NCBI GenBank assembly: GCA_964482055.1
Contig: CAYZVX010000057.1
Location: forward strand, 1-18,960
Length of the DNA stretch: 18,960 nt
Direction: 5' to 3'
Source of the DNA: G020354085 sp964482055
GTDB taxonomy: Bacteria; Pseudomonadota; Gammaproteobacteria; Acidiferrobacterales; Sulfurifustaceae
Part shown: positions 15,061 to 18,960 of the stretch, piece by piece
Position numbering within the stretch: position 1 is the first letter of the stretch
Layout: each line of letters begins with the position of its first letter
Translations under genes and position numbers: made by a program
Notes under the pieces: generated by a model
Database searches by the model: none
Told to the model about the DNA's origin: nothing
Seen by the model: only the letters and a program-made list of their open reading frames with translations

Positions 15061-16532
15061 CAGGACCCCGACAGGCGCGCGCGCACGGCGGCGAACATCG
15101 CCACCGAGGTCTTACGGTCAAACGCGAGCACCAGCAGCCCGTAGGCGAGCGCGCCGGCAAGCACCTTGGCGGCAAGCCCGAGCACACCAGCGCCGACCGG
15201 CAGCTGCACCACGACCGCGTACATCGCAGCCGACAGCAGTCCGTAGCGCACAATGCTCGCCCACGGCAGCGCAAGCGGCAGCCGCCCCCGGGTGAGCGCC
15301 ACGGTCAGCGCCGCGAGCAGCACGGCGCTCAGTAGTGTGGCGATCGCCGCGCCCTGGATGCCATACAGCGGAATCAGCACGAGGTTGAGCGCAATGTTGA
15401 AAACGGCCGCCGCCACAAGCCGCAGCATGATGAGCACCGTGTGCTTGTGGATGTACAGCCCGGCGCCGAGGATCACCATGGCGCCCTGGATCACGATGCC
15501 ACCCATCACCCAGGGAATGATGGCCGCCCCGGCGCGGTACTTGTCGGAGGCGAGCAGCACCAGCAGGTCTTCGCCCACGGCGCTGAGCCCGGCGACGATC
15601 GGCATGCCGAGCAGCAGGTAGTAGCGCAGCGAGTCCTCGAGGAAGCGGCGCGTCTCGACCTCGCCTTTTTCCTCCCACAGACGCACGTACATCGGCACGA
15701 TCGCCTGGCCGACCGAGGCGATTGCGATCATCTGCACGTACTCGCTCATGTTGTAGGCGGCCGAGTACAGGCCCAACGCCTCGCCGCCGAGCATGGCCTG
15801 AATCATGTAGCGGTCGGCGATGTTGAGCACGATGCGCGCGATCTCGAAGCCGAGCATCGGCGCGCCGAACACGAGCATGGCCCGGAACAGGCCGGGCGAG
15901 AAGCCGCGTGGCGCCACGTCTTGCTGGCGCAATAGCCAGACGGCGAGCACGCCGAGCGCCAGCACCTCGGTCAGAATGGTCGCGGCGTAAAAACCATACA
16001 GGCTACGCGAGACGAAGAACAGCGCCACGAGAATCGCGCCGAGCCCCGCGTAGCGGACCGCTACCTGGTAGATTGCGAACGCGCCACTGCGCAGCTGGGC
16101 GCGCATCAGGTTGATGAGGCCGTTATCCACGATGCGCACGGCCACCAGCACCGCCGTGAACAAGAATAACCCGCGTACACGTTCATCGTTCCACCAGGCC
16201 GCCGGCGCCAACTGGCTGAACGCCGCCCACAGCAGCGTTGTCGCGAGACCGAGGCCGGCCGTGCCCCAGAACACCGTGGCATGGAACTGTGTGATGCTCC
16301 ACGGCGCGCGCGCGGTGGCGACCTCGCCATGCAGCCGCACGATCGCGTGCGGCAGGCCGAGCTTGCCGATACCGACCACGAGCGTCAGCGCGGCCGACAC
16401 CAGGTTCATGAGCCCGTACTCCTCCACGCTGAAGATGCGGGTGAACAGCGGGAACGACACGACGCTCGCCACGGTGACCAGCAGGCTGCCGGCTGAATAG
16501 TTCGAAGCGTGGCGCAGCAGGCGGCTAAGCAT
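15060..16532 (-). CDS. Wzx-type polysaccharide flippase (MOP superfamily)
   Basis: A 490-residue polytopic membrane protein with about 12-14 hydrophobic segments, the size and layout of Wzx/RfbX or MurJ-like flippases of the MOP exporter superfamily. The N-terminus (SAGSLLVTVASVVSFPLFTR) with early helix breaks, the repeated RIVDNGLINLMRAQ-like loops, and LNIADRYMIQAMLGGEALGL (236-255) match polysaccharide-exporter sequences. It should flip undecaprenyl-linked repeat units to the periplasm for the Wzy-like protein two genes downstream. The ATG at 16532 lies inside the end of the FemAB-like gene (8-bp overlap), with a weak SD. No charged or truncated region suggests inactivity. Substrate specificity cannot be read. 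Confidence 0.9.
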   Translation of the reverse strand: MLSRLLRHASNYSAGSLLVTVASVVSFPLFTRIFSVEEYGLMNLVSAALTLVVGIGKLGLPHAIVRLHGEVATARAPWSITQFHATVFWGTAGLGLATTLLWAAFSQLAPAAWWNDERVRGLFLFTAVLVAVRIVDNGLINLMRAQLRSGAFAIYQVAVRYAGLGAILVALFFVSRSLYGFYAATILTEVLALGVLAVWLLRQQDVAPRGFSPGLFRAMLVFGAPMLGFEIARIVLNIADRYMIQAMLGGEALGLYSAAYNMSEYVQMIAIASVGQAIVPMYVRLWEEKGEVETRRFLEDSLRYYLLLGMPIVAGLSAVGEDLLVLLASDKYRAGAAIIPWVMGGIVIQGAMVILGAGLYIHKHTVLIMLRLVAAAVFNIALNLVLIPLYGIQGAAIATLLSAVLLAALTVALTRGRLPLALPWASIVRYGLLSAAMYAVVVQLPVGAGVLGLAAKVLAGALAYGLLVLAFDRKTSVAMFAAVRARLSGS

Positions 16533-17694
16533 GGTCCACCGCTCGGGCCGGCTGGGTGGAAGGCGCCGCGGCGGCGCGCGCCTGCCAGCCCCGCAGCCGG
16601 CGCTTCAGGCCCGGCAGCCAGTCGCGGCGCAATCGAAAAGCGAACGCCGCGGGGCTTGCGCGATAGGCCTTGTGGAAATAGGTTTCGCGCCGCTCCTTCG
16701 CCCACTGCGTCTTGTAGTCGTACTCGCCGCGCAGCATGTCGAAGACGCGGTTGCCCTCCTCGATCGCGTGCTGGATGGCATAGCCCATGAGCACCAGTCC
16801 GGGACGCAGCCGGGCGAACGCCGGGTCGAAGCCACCCTGGAAGTAGTACACGCTAGCGCGAAAGCGGTAGAAGTAATACATCGCAACGATCGCACCGCCA
16901 ATCTCGAGGCAATACAGCCGCAGCCAGCCGCGCGGCTGACAGGCGTGCATCACCTCGCGGTGGAAGGCGACATACTGAAGCGTTGAGAAGGCGTGTCCCT
17001 CGTCGCGCTCCTGCCAGCGCAGGCGGTGCAGCTGCGCCAGCCGCTCGATCGCCTCGTCGAGGCGCGCCGGGTCGTCCCACAGGAAAAGCCGCGCGCCGGG
17101 TTGCGCCTCGATGCGCCGGCGCGTCTGCCGCAACGTGTAGCGCCGGTCGCGGTGCTGCGCTTCGAGGTATGCCTCCCAGCTCGATGGAAGCATCAGGTAG
17201 GAGATGCGCGCGCTCACCCCCGCGCTGCCACGGCGCGTGCACCTTGCCAGGGCCAGACGAAACGCCGAGTCCTTCGCCATATCGGTGAGCAGCAGCACGT
17301 CCCAGCCGCCGAGCCTGCGCAGCGCGTGCTCGGCCAGCGCCCGCGCCGCCGTGGCCTCGTGCGCCGGGTCGAGCAGTGCGTCCAGATCATCGGGCGAGGT
17401 GTCACCGCCGGTGCCCACGAAACGCAGGGTCCGCACCGGCACGATCCGCAGCACGCGCGAACGCTCAAGGTACACCGGCAGGATCCCGACCACTTGCTCG
17501 CCCGCGCGCGCCACGAGCAGGCGCAGCGCGTGGCCCTCTCCGTAGTGGCGCCACCAGGCATGCAGCCATTCCCAGCTCAGGAACACGCTTGCGATGCGCG
17601 CACGCTCGAGCAGCCCCTGCCAGGCCGGGCGCAGTGCGGCGAAGCCCTCGAGGTCGCGCACCACGCTCACCTGCAGGGGTGCGGTCTCACGCAT
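16525..17694 (-). CDS. FemAB-like / GNAT-fold acyltransferase, second copy
   Basis: A 389-residue protein of the same broad family as the gene at 4265, but diverged. Visible features are SVFLSWEWLHAWW (36-48) at the N-terminal entry, the basic helix HRDRRYTLRQTRRRIE (181-196), and the GNAT-type donor region YYFQGGFDPAFARLRPGL (283-300), then FDMLRGEYDYKTQWAKE (318-334). The last motif, with D-Y-K, is typical of the FemAB-related branch found in EPS and exosortase loci. No membrane segments or signal peptide are seen, so it is probably cytosolic. It would transfer an acyl or aminoacyl group to an amine on a sugar (inference). The ATG at 17694 overlaps the deacetylase stop by 8 bp; longer in-frame starts exist inside that gene. 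Its stop overlaps the flippase start by 8 bp. Confidence 0.88.
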   Translation of the reverse strand: MRETAPLQVSVVRDLEGFAALRPAWQGLLERARIASVFLSWEWLHAWWRHYGEGHALRLLVARAGEQVVGILPVYLERSRVLRIVPVRTLRFVGTGGDTSPDDLDALLDPAHEATAARALAEHALRRLGGWDVLLLTDMAKDSAFRLALARCTRRGSAGVSARISYLMLPSSWEAYLEAQHRDRRYTLRQTRRRIEAQPGARLFLWDDPARLDEAIERLAQLHRLRWQERDEGHAFSTLQYVAFHREVMHACQPRGWLRLYCLEIGGAIVAMYYFYRFRASVYYFQGGFDPAFARLRPGLVLMGYAIQHAIEEGNRVFDMLRGEYDYKTQWAKERRETYFHKAYRASPAAFAFRLRRDWLPGLKRRLRGWQARAAAAPSTQPARAVDHA

Positions 17695-18622
17695 GGCCGG
17701 CACCGAAGGCCTCCGCCGCATCGGCGAGCCCGCTGAAGTCGATGCCCTCGCCACGGCACCAGTTGAGCACGGCCGACAGATCGTCGAGGAAACGCTGCAC
17801 CTCGCCGTCGGTCTGCGGATAAGGGCTGGCCTTCGGCACCACCTCCATCGAATGGAACATCATGTTCAGCACCACGACCGGACGGTCACCGTAGCGCTGC
17901 AGGTGGTAGCGCAACGTCTCCTTCATAGACGCCACGCTCGCGAACCAGGGACGCAGCCAGTGCGGGCCGCGCAGCCAGCGCCGGCGCACCGTGACCGGCA
18001 CCTCGAGCACGCCGTTGCCGCCCTCGGTCGCGGGCCGGGCCAAGGCATCGAGGCGCGGGAAGTACGGCTGCTCGGGCGCACCCCGGTAGTCGACGTCGCC
18101 GTCGGGATGCCGCCAGCGGATGTGCGGCGTGACGCTCGTATCGGCGAGGTAGCCAAGGCGGGCGAGTGACTGGATCGTGTTAGCACCGGCCCCGAAGCGC
18201 CCGGCGCGAAACGAGCGTGGCCGGCGACCGAAGCGCCGCTCGAAGAGGTCGGTCAGGTTCTTGAGCTTCTCGTACTCGAGCTCAGGGGCGCAGTGGCACT
18301 GGAAATCCGGGCTGTCCACGCCGGCATAGTCGTGGAACTTCTTCTGCGGCTCGATGAACGCCGAGTGCAGGTGCGTGCCGAGTTCATGGCGGCCGTTCAG
18401 CGCGCGCAGCGCGGCGACGCTCGCTTCGTCCTCCATCACCTCGACCGTGAGCAGGTAGGTCGGCACCGTCCCGGCCGCGTCAAACACGGGTTGCAGGCGC
18501 TGCGGGATACCAACCGTGACCGACTCGAAGCGCAACGGCCTCGACCGCGCCCAGTGCGGGTCGTGGTCGCACTCGGTATCGATCGTAATCAGGAACAGGA
18601 CCTTTGCGGGGCTCTTGCGCAT
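17687..18622 (-). CDS. Divergent polysaccharide-deacetylase-like protein (NodB superfamily)
   Basis: A 311-residue protein of the deacetylase/glycoside-hydrolase barrel superfamily, but unlike the three NodB proteins downstream. The N-terminus LITIDTECDHD (11-21) replaces the TFDDG motif 1 and keeps acidic residues for a metal (D15, D19, D21). GTHLHS (82-87) gives two histidines in the role of motif 2, and FRAGRFGAG (138-146) the conserved arginine groove. I recall similar layouts in WalW-type deacetylases of LPS/EPS loci. Whether it deacetylates or has lost activity is not certain. The ATG has no obvious SD. It is followed by the FemAB-like gene with an 8-bp overlap, so the operon appears to start here or at the partial GT4 gene upstream. 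Confidence 0.75.
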   Translation of the reverse strand: MRKSPAKVLFLITIDTECDHDPHWARSRPLRFESVTVGIPQRLQPVFDAAGTVPTYLLTVEVMEDEASVAALRALNGRHELGTHLHSAFIEPQKKFHDYAGVDSPDFQCHCAPELEYEKLKNLTDLFERRFGRRPRSFRAGRFGAGANTIQSLARLGYLADTSVTPHIRWRHPDGDVDYRGAPEQPYFPRLDALARPATEGGNGVLEVPVTVRRRWLRGPHWLRPWFASVASMKETLRYHLQRYGDRPVVVLNMMFHSMEVVPKASPYPQTDGEVQRFLDDLSAVLNWCRGEGIDFSGLADAAEAFGAGHA

Positions 18623-18746
18623 GACAGGCTAGGACGCGGTCGGCCGCGCCCAACGTGCAACGCACCTTCGGGTGGCGCGCCGCTCAACGCTGCGAGCCGA
18701 TGCATTGGCTGGCGGCTGCCGGCATAGGACAGGCGGCGCGTGCACG
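18623..18746. other. Short gap upstream of the deacetylase-to-DUF218 gene run
   Basis: This is the only gap over 25 nt within the minus-strand run. It could hold a promoter for the following twelve genes, but I see no good -10/-35 pair on the minus strand and no recognisable hairpin with a T-run. Confidence 0.35.
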
Positions 18747-18960
18747 TCAGAGCTCTCGCCGATACGCGCGTTCGAGCCGCGCCATAACGCTCGGCAGCGC
18801 AAACTCCCGCTCGACGCGCAGGCGCGACCGCTGGCCCATACGGCGCGCCGACGCCCGATCCTCGAGGAGCCGCGCGACCGCCGCTGCCAGCGCCGCCGGG
18901 TCGCCGGGAGGCACGAGCAGCCCGGTGTCCCCGTCGGTCACCAGCTCGACATTGCCGCTC
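18747..18960 (-). CDS. C-terminal part of a GT4-family glycosyltransferase (gene continues past the window)
   Basis: The frame is open to the window edge and ends at a TGA (18747-18749). The visible 70 residues read SGNVELVTDGDTGLLVPPGD and then an alanine/arginine-rich helix ending in YRREL. That is the end of the donor-binding domain of GT4 enzymes, the same VTDGxTGLLVPPGD segment as in complete family members. Its start and the catalytic EX7E pair lie outside the window. It is followed by a 124-nt gap before the next gene, so it may be the end of an upstream operon or an earlier gene of the same one. Confidence 0.85.
   Translation of the reverse strand, partial: SGNVELVTDGDTGLLVPPGDPAALAAAVARLLEDRASARRMGQRSRLRVEREFALPSVMARLERAYRREL

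Noticed and set aside
1..18960. Mobile elements, CRISPR arrays, tRNA or rRNA genes
   Set aside because: I saw no transposase or integrase motifs, no regularly spaced direct repeats, and no tRNA-like cloverleaf or rRNA signature sequences.

Overview
This is an 18.96 kb window of GC-rich bacterial DNA. Every convincing gene belongs to cell-surface polysaccharide synthesis except one metabolic isomerase. The high GC, gene style and Shine-Dalgarno (SD) usage suggest a Gram-negative proteobacterium (beta or gamma). No rRNA, tRNA or other taxonomic marker is present, so this is inference.

Layout. (1) Positions 1-424 hold no gene I can support but are rich in inverted repeats. An ATP-grasp ligase gene follows at 425-1723 (+). 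(2) A SAM-dependent methyltransferase (1720-2652, -) is convergent with it. Their stop codons share the palindrome CTAG, so no room is left for a terminator. (3) A PrpF-family isomerase (2720-3892, -) lies directly upstream of the methyltransferase. (4) A 372-nt divergent intergenic region leads into a FemAB-like acyltransferase (4265-5443, +). (5) From the right edge back to 5538, thirteen genes lie on the minus strand. The last twelve are packed as one apparent operon with overlaps of 1-20 bp or gaps of at most 20 nt. In transcription order they are: partial GT4 glycosyltransferase; [124 nt gap]; divergent NodB-like deacetylase; FemAB-like acyltransferase; Wzx-like flippase; NodB deacetylase; GT2 glycosyltransferase; NodB deacetylase; Wzy/O-antigen-ligase membrane protein; GT4; NodB deacetylase; GT4; exported beta-propeller protein; DUF218 (YdcF/SanA-like) membrane protein.

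Working model (inference). This is a Wzx/Wzy-type exopolysaccharide locus. The GTs build a lipid-linked repeat unit, the Wzx-like protein flips it, and the Wzy-like protein polymerises or ligates it. The unusual load of tailoring enzymes is the main point: four polysaccharide-deacetylase-superfamily proteins and two FemAB/GNAT-fold acyltransferases, with an ATP-grasp ligase and a methyltransferase beside them. This suggests a glycan whose amino groups are freed by deacetylation and then re-acylated or aminoacylated. The closest described logic I can name is the Caulobacter holdfast (deacetylase HfsH, FemAB-like HfsK) and exosortase/PEP-CTERM-associated EPS loci. No exosortase, initiating phosphoglycosyltransferase, Wza or Wzc is visible here; they may lie beyond the right edge, where a GT4 gene is cut.

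No mobile element, CRISPR array, tRNA or rRNA was recognised.
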